In this document: positions 1-4,970 of the stretch, in pieces
How the letters are laid out: every line of letters starts with the position of its first letter
Position numbering within the stretch: position 1 is the stretch's first letter
From: DATDAH01 sp036525535
GTDB lineage: Bacteria > Actinomycetota > Acidimicrobiia > Acidimicrobiales > DATDAH01
Length of the DNA: 8,883 nucleotides
NCBI GenBank assembly: GCA_036525535.1
Contig: DATDAH010000299.1
Coordinates: 1-8,883 of the forward strand
Direction of reading: 5' to 3'
Translations under genes and position numbers: made by a program
Notes under the pieces: model-generated
The model's input: the letters and a program-made list of their open reading frames with translations, nothing else
What the model was told of the DNA's origin: nothing
The model's database searches: none

Positions 1-42
1 AAGGGCCGCCGGGGCCGGCGCAAGCGTCGGCCCAAGGACTGA
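1..42 (+). CDS. 3' end of an upstream gene (basic C-terminal tail)
   Basis: The first 14 codons read in frame from base 1 as KGRRGRRKRRPKD followed by TGA at 40-42. Only 13 residues are visible and nine of them are Lys or Arg, so the protein ends in a strongly basic tail, as RNA- or DNA-binding proteins often do. The frame is inferred from the absence of an earlier stop and from the terminator-like hairpin 15 nt downstream. It does not look like a SufB C-terminus, although sufB usually precedes sufD in actinobacteria. The family cannot be named from so little sequence. Confidence 0.5.
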   Translation, partial: KGRRGRRKRRPKD

Positions 43-57
43 AGCCCGGCCCTCCAT

Positions 58-98
58 CTGCGTCGATTGGTCACGTCGACCGCGACCAACTGACGCAG
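58..98 (+). terminator. Long stem-loop after the upstream gene, probable terminator
   Basis: Bases 58-72 (CTGCGTCGATTGGTC) pair with 84-98 (GACCAACTGACGCAG) around an 11-nt loop. The stem has 15 positions with one G-U wobble and one A-C mismatch. It begins 15 nt after the TGA at 40-42 and has no following T-tract, which is common for actinobacterial terminators. It also lies just upstream of the candidate sufD promoter, so an operator role cannot be excluded. Confidence 0.5.
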
Positions 99-119
99 TT
101 CCGGGAGTGCAGCCCGCCG

Positions 120-147
120 TTGGGCGTTCTGGCCCCTGCCGTAGACT
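120..147 (+). promoter_or_regulatory. Candidate sigma-70-type promoter of the suf operon
   Basis: A -35-like TTGGGC at 120-125 and a -10-like TAGACT at 142-147 are separated by 16 bp. TAGACT fits the TANNNT pattern common in high-GC actinobacteria. Transcription would start near 153-155, about 25 nt before the preferred sufD start at 179. If real, this promoter lies inside the longer GTG-107 version of sufD and rules that start out. It is judged by eye only. Confidence 0.45.
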
Positions 148-168
148 GAGCAGCCCTCACCCTCCGCC

Positions 169-172
169 GGAG
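169..172 (+). promoter_or_regulatory. Ribosome binding site that decides the sufD start
   Basis: GGAG at 169-172 sits 6 nt before the CTG codon at 179. No ATG, GTG or TTG in the sufD frame is suitably spaced from it. Together with the promoter at 120-147, this favours the unusual CTG start over GTG at 107. Confidence 0.4.
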
Positions 173-178
173 CCGATC

Positions 179-1408
179 CTGACCGCCCTGACCCCTGACG
201 CCGCCGCCGCCCTCGCCGGCCCCGACTGGCTGCGTGCCCGTCGGGTCGAGGCCGTGGAGCGTTTCGCGGCGGCGGATCGCCCGAGCCCGGCCGAAGAGGT
301 CTGGCGCTACAGCCGGGTCGACGAGATCGATCTCGACAGCTACGCCCTCGCCCCGAGCGGGGCCGGGCCCGTGCCCGACCTCGCCGACGCTCCTGCCGCC
401 CTGGTGGTGGACGGCCACCTCCGCTCCACCGTGGACACGTTCCCCGCCGGCGTCGAGGTCGGCCCACTGGCCGAGGCCAAGGCCGGCGACGAGGCCCTCG
501 GCGGCGTTCTCGGCGACGCCCCCGACGCCTTCGCCGAGCTCAACACGGCCTTCTCGCCCGATCCGCTCCTCGTCCGGATCGCGCCGGGCACCCTGGTCGA
601 CGAGCCGATCGTGGTCCACGTCCACGCCGCCACCGCCGGTGCGGTCAGCTTCCCCCGTCTGGTGGTCCAGGTCGGCGCCGACGCCCAGGTCACCGTGGTC
701 GAGGTCCAGACCTCGGCTCCCGGCGTCGACCTCGTTGCCGCCGTCACCGAGATCGCCGTGGGCGACGCGGCCCGGGCCCGCCACCTCACCGTGCAGGACC
801 TCGATCCCGGCACCTGGCAGGTGGCCACGCAGGTCAGCCAGGTCGGGGCCAGCGCCGACTTCCTGGCCGCCGGGGCCGCGCTGGGCGGGGCCTACGCCCG
901 GCTGCGCACCGACTGCCGCCTGGTCGGTCGGGGCGCCTCGGGAACGCTCCTGGCCGCCTACCTCGGGCGCGACGAGCAGATGATGGACTTCCGGACCTTC
1001 CAGGACCACGCCGCTCCCGACACCACGAGCGAGCTGCTCTTCAAGGGAGCGCTGGCCGACCACGCCCGCTCCGTCTACACCGGCCTCATCCGGGTCCGCC
1101 CCAACGCCCGGGGGACCGAGGCCTTCCAGACGAACCGGAACCTGAAGCTGTCCGAGCACGCCTGGGCCGAGTCGGTACCCAACCTCGAGATCGAGAACAA
1201 CGACGTGAAGTGCTCGCACGCCTCCGCCGTCGGTCCGGTCGATCCCGAGCAGCGCTTCTACCTCGAGAGCCGTGGCGTGCCCACCGACGAGGCCGAGAAG
1301 CTGATCGTGGCCGGGTTCTTCGACGAGGTGCTCAGCCGCTTCCCCGACCAGCGAATGGCCGACCGGGTGCGGGCCGAGATCGCCGGCACCCTGGAGGTGG
1401 TGGCGTGA
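179..1408 (+). CDS. sufD: Fe-S cluster assembly protein SufD
   Basis: SufD is a scaffold subunit that joins SufB and the ATPase SufC in the cytoplasmic complex that builds Fe-S clusters. From CTG-179 the product is 409 aa, close to the usual length. The N-terminal segment (GPDWLRARRVEAVERF, then EEVWRYSRVDE) is typical of SufD. The SufBD beta-helix core occupies roughly residues 140-390 and ends in the diagnostic stretch with NRNLKLSEHAWAESVPNLEI, VKCSHASAVG (Cys345, His347) and FYLESRGVPTDEAEKLIVAGFF. The His in the CSH motif corresponds to the functional histidine of E. coli SufD. The frame also opens at GTG-107, but that adds a Pro/Arg-rich stretch unlike SufD and overlaps the promoter. 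The next in-frame GTG (254) would cut off conserved sequence, so CTG-179 (or CTG-188) is preferred, with moderate confidence in the exact base. Its TGA overlaps the next start by 4 bp. Confidence 0.93.
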   Translation: MTALTPDAAAALAGPDWLRARRVEAVERFAAADRPSPAEEVWRYSRVDEIDLDSYALAPSGAGPVPDLADAPAALVVDGHLRSTVDTFPAGVEVGPLAEAKAGDEALGGVLGDAPDAFAELNTAFSPDPLLVRIAPGTLVDEPIVVHVHAATAGAVSFPRLVVQVGADAQVTVVEVQTSAPGVDLVAAVTEIAVGDAARARHLTVQDLDPGTWQVATQVSQVGASADFLAAGAALGGAYARLRTDCRLVGRGASGTLLAAYLGRDEQMMDFRTFQDHAAPDTTSELLFKGALADHARSVYTGLIRVRPNARGTEAFQTNRNLKLSEHAWAESVPNLEIENNDVKCSHASAVGPVDPEQRFYLESRGVPTDEAEKLIVAGFFDEVLSRFPDQRMADRVRAEIAGTLEVVA

Positions 1409-1713
1409 CCCGCCTCTGTGGGCGTGACGACCTCGCCCCGGGCGAGGCCCGGCGCTTCGACGTGGACGGGTGCCCGATCGCTCTGGTCCGCATCGGCGAC
1501 GGGTTCTACGCCATCGGCGACACCTGCTCCCACGCCGAGTTCTCGTTGTCCGAGGGCTATGTGGACGCCGACGAGTGCACCATCGAGTGCTGGAAGCACG
1601 GCAGCGCCTTCTCGCTGTCCACCGGCGAGCCGGAGTCGCTCCCCGCCACCCGACCGGTCCCGGTGTACCCCGTGACCGTCGAGGGTGACGACGTGTCGGT
1701 GACGCTGCCATGA
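1405..1713 (+). CDS. Rieske [2Fe-2S] ferredoxin, SUF-associated
   Basis: This is a 102-aa Rieske-type ferredoxin of the non-heme-iron dioxygenase ferredoxin class. The cluster ligands are visible as Cys41-Ser-His43 and Cys62-Trp-Lys-His65, the two-Cys, two-His signature of Rieske clusters, within a small single-domain protein (FYAIGDTCSHAEF and IECWKHGSAF). It starts at GTG-1405 in a GTGA overlap with the sufD stop, and its own TGA overlaps the sufC ATG (ATGA). That implies translational coupling. A Rieske ferredoxin between sufD and sufC is a recurring actinobacterial arrangement, for example in Streptomyces. It probably supplies electrons for cluster assembly or to an unlinked enzyme. Automatic names such as phenylpropionate dioxygenase ferredoxin subunit should not be taken literally, because no oxygenase subunit is nearby. 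Confidence 0.92.
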   Translation: MTRLCGRDDLAPGEARRFDVDGCPIALVRIGDGFYAIGDTCSHAEFSLSEGYVDADECTIECWKHGSAFSLSTGEPESLPATRPVPVYPVTVEGDDVSVTLP

Positions 1714-2504
1714 GCGAGCTGGTGATCCGGGGCCTCGAAGCGGGCATCGACGGCAAGACCATCCTGCGGGGCATCGACCTCACCGTGAAGGGCGGCGAGG
1801 TGCACGCCGTGATGGGCCCCAACGGCTCGGGCAAGTCGACGCTCTCCCATGTGATCATGGGCCGTCCCGGCTACGACGTCACTGGTGGCTCGGTGACGAT
1901 GGACGGCCAGGACGTGCTGGCCATGACGCCGTGGCAGCGGGCCCAGGCCGGGCTGTTCCTGGCCATGCAGTACCCGACCGAGGTCCCCGGGGTGTCTCTC
2001 GAGGCCCTCTTCGGCGCGGCCGTGACCGCCGCGGGTGGTGACATCGCCGACATCCGGGAGCGCATGGTGGTCGAGGCCGAGCGCATCGGCTTCGACGAGC
2101 GCTTCCTGGCCCGGCCGCTCAACGTCGACCTGTCCGGCGGCGAGCAGAAGCGCAACGAGACGCTCCAGCTCGGCGTGCTCCTGCCCAAGATCGCCATACT
2201 CGACGAGTTGGACTCCGGCCTCGACATCGACGCCCTGCGGACCTGCAGCCGCCGCATCGAGGAGGCCACCCACGAGGACGGCCTGGGCGTGCTGGCCATC
2301 ACCCACTACAGCCGCCTCTTCACCGAGCTCCACCCCGACCGCGTCCACATCCTGGTCGGCGGCCGGTTCGTGGCCGAGGGAGGCGACGAGCTGGCCGCCG
2401 AGCTGGAGGCCGACGGCTACGCCCGTTACGGGGTCGAGTCCGAGGAGGAGCCGGCCGCCGTGCCCGATCCGTTCGCCGATCCCTTCGCCGACCCGCTCCT
2501 CTGA
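1710..2504 (+). CDS. sufC: Fe-S cluster assembly ATPase SufC
   Basis: SufC is the ABC-type ATPase that drives conformational change of the SufBD scaffold; it is cytoplasmic despite its resemblance to transporters. The 264-aa product shows Walker A GPNGSGKST (residues 36-44), Q-loop Gln87, the SUF-type signature LSGGEQKRNE (141-150), Walker B IAILDE with the D-loop continuing LDSGLDID (161-174), and the switch histidine in ITHYSRL (His199). The spacing of the Walker A, Q-loop, signature and Walker B motifs is normal for SufC. The start ATG-1710 overlaps the Rieske stop. The C-terminus carries a short acidic, proline-rich tail in which FADP occurs twice (about residues 251-264), beyond the usual end of the fold. 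The TGA at 2502-2504 lies within the ribosome binding site of the next gene. Confidence 0.97.
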   Translation: MSELVIRGLEAGIDGKTILRGIDLTVKGGEVHAVMGPNGSGKSTLSHVIMGRPGYDVTGGSVTMDGQDVLAMTPWQRAQAGLFLAMQYPTEVPGVSLEALFGAAVTAAGGDIADIRERMVVEAERIGFDERFLARPLNVDLSGGEQKRNETLQLGVLLPKIAILDELDSGLDIDALRTCSRRIEEATHEDGLGVLAITHYSRLFTELHPDRVHILVGGRFVAEGGDELAAELEADGYARYGVESEEEPAAVPDPFADPFADPLL

Positions 2505-2508
2505 GGTG
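2503..2508 (+). promoter_or_regulatory. Ribosome binding site overlapping the sufC stop
   Basis: GAGGTG at 2503-2508 shares bases with the sufC TGA (2502-2504) and lies 5 nt before the ATG at 2514. It fixes that start and indicates continued translation along one mRNA. Confidence 0.6.
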
Positions 2509-2513
2509 ACACC

Positions 2514-2801
2514 ATGCCTGACCGACTGACCGACGATGAACTGGCTGAGGCCCTCGCCACGCTGCCGAACTGGTCGGTGGTCGACGGCAAGCTCCACCGG
2601 GACATCGTCCTGGGCGACTTCGCCGAGGCGTTCGGCCTGATGGCGCACGTGGCCGTGTGGGCCGAGCACCTCAACCACCACCCCGAGTGGTCCAACGTCT
2701 ACAACCGGGTCAGCATCGACCTGGTGACCCACGACGCCGGCGGCCTGACCGAGCTCGATGTCTCGCTGGCCACTCGGGTCGACCGCGCCCTCGGCGAGTA
2801 G
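2514..2801 (+). CDS. 4a-hydroxytetrahydrobiopterin dehydratase (pterin-4a-carbinolamine dehydratase)
   Basis: The enzyme dehydrates 4a-hydroxytetrahydropterin to the quinonoid dihydropterin, recycling the cofactor after aromatic amino-acid hydroxylation. The 95-aa product has the usual length for a single alpha/beta domain. It carries the full family signature: Glu51-x3-His55-His56-Pro57-x5-Tyr63-x9-His73-x8-Asp82, with the core AEHLNHHPEWSNVYNRVSID. The N-terminal LTDDELAEALATLPNW is also typical. It starts 9 nt after sufC behind a good ribosome binding site. No phenylalanine hydroxylase or pterin gene is in the window, so its role in a suf operon is unclear; family members also turn up in molybdopterin-related or unknown contexts. 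The TAG stop is in the same frame as the next gene, 6 nt before its start. Confidence 0.95.
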   Translation: MPDRLTDDELAEALATLPNWSVVDGKLHRDIVLGDFAEAFGLMAHVAVWAEHLNHHPEWSNVYNRVSIDLVTHDAGGLTELDVSLATRVDRALGE

Positions 2802-2807
2802 CCCCAG

Positions 2808-4397
2808 GTGATCCTCGATGCCGAGGACCTCGATCCGGGGTCCCGCCTGACGGCCGACGTCTGCATTCTCGGCGCCGGCGCGGCGGGGATCACCCTGGCC
2901 CGGGACCTGGAGGGCACGGGCCTGCAGGTCGTGGTCCTGGAGAGCGGGGCGGAGGCGCTCGAGCCCGACATCCAGGACCTGGCCCGGGGCGACTCGGTGG
3001 GCGAGACCCTCGGCTTCTCGGACAACCCGGCCACCCTGGACAGCATCCGCCTGCGTCAGCTCGGCGGGACGACCAACCACTGGGCCGGGTTCTGCCGCCC
3101 CTACGACGAGGTCGACTTCGAGGTCCGTCCCGCTCTGGAGCGCTCGGGCTGGCCCATCACGCGGGCGGACATCGACCCGTGGTACCAGGCCGCCCATCCC
3201 GTCCTCGGCCTTGGCCCCTACCGCTTCGACTGGGAGTACTGGGTCGACGAGCTGGGTGGGGGTGAGCCCCTGATCGACACCCCGCTCGTGCAGACGGGCG
3301 TGTACCAGATCCGGGACGCTCGCTTCGGGCCGATGTACCGGGACGAGCTGGACGCCGCCACCGACGTCACCGTGTACCTGCGGGCCAACGCCGTCGATCT
3401 CCGCCTCGACGACGCCGGTGGCCGGGTCGTGGAGGTCCGGGCCAAGACCCTCGGGGGTGTCGAGCTCAGTGTCGTCGAGCCTCAGGTCGTCGTCGTCGCC
3501 CTCGGCGGCATCGAGAACCCTCGCCTCCTGCTGGCCAGCAACAGCCAGCGCCCGGTCGGACTGGGCAACGAGGCCGACCTGGTGGGCCGCCACTTCTGCG
3601 AGCACTTCGCGGTGCCGGCGGCCATCGCCGTCACCGGCAACGACCCGGCTGCGCTCAGCGCCCTGTTCGAGGCCGATCAGGGCGCCGAGGAGGGCACGTT
3701 GCGCATCAAGGGCGACGTGGCCCTGACCTCGGCGGCGGTCCGTGACCGCGGGCTGTTGTCGCTCGGTTGCCAGCTCGTGGTCGGGGCCTACGCCGAGGAG
3801 CGGCCCCGGGCCATCAGTGGCCTCGGGATCAGCCAGGTGGCGGCCGTGGCCCAGGCCACCGGCACCGACGCCCCCCGCTCGTCGCTCTACTTCCTGGCCA
3901 CCGCCGAGCAGGAGTTGAACCCCGAGTCCCGGGTCCGGCTCGGTTCTGAGCGGGACCCGCTGGGGATGCCCCGCGTCGAGTTGGACTGGCAGTTCACCGA
4001 GCGGGACCGCTCGTCGATCCTCGAGGGCATGGCCGTCATCGGCGATGAGCTGGCCCGCACGGGCCTCGGACGGTTGCAGCTGACCCCCGGCACGATCACC
4101 TTCGAGCGCACCGACGGCATCCGTCCCTACGTCGGGGGCCTGGCCATCGACGCCGACGCCGCCGATCCCGAGGGCTTCGAGCTGGGCCTGGGCTTCCACC
4201 ACATGTGCACCACCCGGATGGCCGCCGACCCGGCCGAGGGCGTGGTCGACGCCGACCTGCGGGTCCACTCGGTGGACAACCTCTACGTGACCGGCTCCTC
4301 TTCCTTCGGCACCGCCGGCGCCTCCACTCCGACCTACACGCTGGTGGCGCTGACGCTGCGGCTGGCCGACCACCTGCAGCGGGAGGTCCTGGCGTGA
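2808..4397 (+). CDS. GMC-family FAD-dependent oxidoreductase
   Basis: This is a 529-aa flavoprotein of the glucose-methanol-choline family, which oxidises alcohol groups of sugars, sterols or related compounds. An N-terminal dinucleotide-binding fold has GAGAAG at residues 22-27 and the ribose-binding acid in VVVLESG (Glu45). Further family motifs are LGGTTNHWAG (about 85-94) and LGGIENPRLLLAS (about 232-244). The C-terminal GMC domain includes FHHMCTTRMAADP with catalytic-region His464/His465, then VVDADLRVHSVDNLYVTGSS and a terminal RLADHL helix. The position normally occupied by Asn of the NP motif appears to be Thr507 (STPT). No signal peptide is present. The start is GTG-2808, weakly supported by an AGG, with an in-frame stop just upstream. 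The 4-bp overlap with the next, Tat-signal gene suggests the two products form one enzyme. The substrate cannot be told. Confidence 0.92.
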   Translation: MILDAEDLDPGSRLTADVCILGAGAAGITLARDLEGTGLQVVVLESGAEALEPDIQDLARGDSVGETLGFSDNPATLDSIRLRQLGGTTNHWAGFCRPYDEVDFEVRPALERSGWPITRADIDPWYQAAHPVLGLGPYRFDWEYWVDELGGGEPLIDTPLVQTGVYQIRDARFGPMYRDELDAATDVTVYLRANAVDLRLDDAGGRVVEVRAKTLGGVELSVVEPQVVVVALGGIENPRLLLASNSQRPVGLGNEADLVGRHFCEHFAVPAAIAVTGNDPAALSALFEADQGAEEGTLRIKGDVALTSAAVRDRGLLSLGCQLVVGAYAEERPRAISGLGISQVAAVAQATGTDAPRSSLYFLATAEQELNPESRVRLGSERDPLGMPRVELDWQFTERDRSSILEGMAVIGDELARTGLGRLQLTPGTITFERTDGIRPYVGGLAIDADAADPEGFELGLGFHHMCTTRMAADPAEGVVDADLRVHSVDNLYVTGSSSFGTAGASTPTYTLVALTLRLADHLQREVLA

Positions 4398-4792
4398 GCC
4401 CGGACCGACGCTCGGTGCTCAAGGGCCTCGGAGCCGCGGCGGTCGTCGTCGGCGGCGGGGTCGTCGGCTGGCGGCTGCTGGACGACGACGATGCTCCCGC
4501 GGCCCCGGCGCCGAACGAGCCGCCTTCGCCCGAACCCCCCTCGTCGCTGGCCGAGGCCCTCGCGGCCGTGGGCGGCCGGTACCTCGAGGTCGCCCCCGAC
4601 GAGGCCGACGAGCAGGTGCTGCTGGCGGCGCTCCCGGCCCTGGACGGCACGGTGCCCGAGCGGCCGGGCCAGGACCTCCGGGTCCTCGCCCCGCAGGCCT
4701 CGGAAGACCACACGACGGGCGAGGTGATCGAACTCGACGGCTGGGTCCTCTCCCTGACCGAGTCCCGAGCCGCCGCCCTCTACGCCCTCTAG
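4394..4792 (+). CDS. Small twin-arginine protein, probable partner subunit of the GMC oxidoreductase
   Basis: The 132-aa product starts at GTG-4394 in a GTGA overlap with the GMC stop. Its N-terminus has a twin-arginine motif (DRRSVLKG, Arg5-Arg6), then a hydrophobic stretch (residues 12-25, Ala/Val/Gly-rich) and four Asp. There is no clear AxA cleavage site, so it may remain membrane-anchored. A proline-rich linker (34-52) leads to a compact C-terminal domain with GGRYLEVAPDEADEQVLLAAL and DGWVLSLTESRAAALYAL. The latter resembles the small subunits of membrane-bound dehydrogenases (gluconate 2-dehydrogenase subunit 3-like). In those enzymes the small subunit carries the Tat signal and the flavoprotein is exported with it. 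The signal-less GMC partner fits that model, but the family assignment is by resemblance only. The gene ends with TAG, followed by a hairpin. Confidence 0.8.
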   Translation: MSPDRRSVLKGLGAAAVVVGGGVVGWRLLDDDDAPAAPAPNEPPSPEPPSSLAEALAAVGGRYLEVAPDEADEQVLLAALPALDGTVPERPGQDLRVLAPQASEDHTTGEVIELDGWVLSLTESRAAALYAL

Positions 4793-4796
4793 GGCC

Positions 4797-4824
4797 TGTC
4801 CCGGTCACCCATCCGGGTGAGACA
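4797..4824 (+). terminator. Weak hairpin at the end of the suf-GMC operon
   Basis: TCACCC (4805-4810) pairs with GGGTGA (4815-4820) around the loop ATCC. The outer TGTC (4797-4800) and GACA (4821-4824) can also pair across a 4-nt bulge. It begins 4 nt after the TAG at 4790-4792. There is no T-tract, so it is only a candidate terminator. Confidence 0.4.
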
Positions 4825-4849
4825 CATGACGCCCTTTGTCACACCGGGC

Positions 4850-4858
4850 TGTTATCTT
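4850..4858 (+). promoter_or_regulatory. Possible extended -10 promoter for protein A
   Basis: TGTTATCTT at 4850-4858 reads as an extended -10 element (TGN followed by TATCTT). It is one of the few AT-containing patches in the 178-bp intergenic region. No -35 is well spaced; a TTGTCA at 4836-4841 is too close. A start near 4865 would give a leader of about 105 nt. Confidence 0.3.
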
Positions 4859-4869
4859 TCCCCGGCCCG

Positions 4870-4933
4870 CACCTGCGGGTGATCGGGTGGGCGCGGCGGA
4901 CGGCGTGAGACCAGGGCCCATCACGACCCGATC
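4870..4933 (+). other. Potentially structured 5' leader of protein A
   Basis: GATCGGGT (4881-4888) is perfectly complementary to ACCCGATC (4926-4933), enclosing a 37-nt GC-rich interior. Within that interior GGGC (4889-4892) can pair with GCCC (4916-4919), as part of an alternative helix. A small hairpin CACC-TGCG-GGTG lies at 4870-4881 and would compete at its last base. I do not recognise a known riboswitch consensus. GC-rich DNA folds easily, so this is only a candidate regulatory leader. Confidence 0.25.
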
Positions 4934-4958
4934 GAAGCCCCATCCGACAGAAGACAGT

Positions 4959-4964
4959 GAGGAA
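4959..4964 (+). promoter_or_regulatory. Ribosome binding site that fixes a TTG start
   Basis: GAGGAA at 4959-4964 is 6 nt before TTG-4971, the codon that gives a normal signal peptide. An upstream TTG at 4836 is also in frame but lacks such a site and lies upstream of the -10-like element. Confidence 0.6.
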
Positions 4965-4970
4965 GCGACC

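Noticed and set aside
1405..1713. A dioxygenase system implied by the Rieske ferredoxin
   Set aside because: No oxygenase alpha or beta subunit or reductase is nearby. A ferredoxin between sufD and sufC is a known actinobacterial suf arrangement.
2799..2810. Possible amber read-through fusing the pterin dehydratase to the GMC enzyme (same frame, TAG then two codons then GTG)
   Set aside because: TAG is also the stop of two other genes here, both proteins have complete normal lengths, and nothing suggests stop suppression. Matching frames occur by chance one time in three.
1557..4373. A 938-codon minus-strand open frame, and similar long minus-strand frames at 71-1858, 4983-6203, 6384-7208 and 7548-8720
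   Set aside because: They lie wholly opposite well-supported plus-strand genes, have low-complexity Gly/Val/Arg/Asp-rich translations with no recognisable motif, and arise because G/C third positions remove stop codons from the complementary strand.
4836..4858. TTGTCA (4836-4841) paired with TATCTT (4853-4858) as a standard promoter
   Set aside because: The spacing is 11 bp, far below the usual 16-18, so only the extended -10 was kept, at low confidence.
4836..4970. An N-terminal extension of protein A from TTG-4836
   Set aside because: It lacks a ribosome binding site, begins upstream of the likely promoter and would put 45 residues before a normal signal peptide. TTG-4971 has GAGGAA at the right distance.
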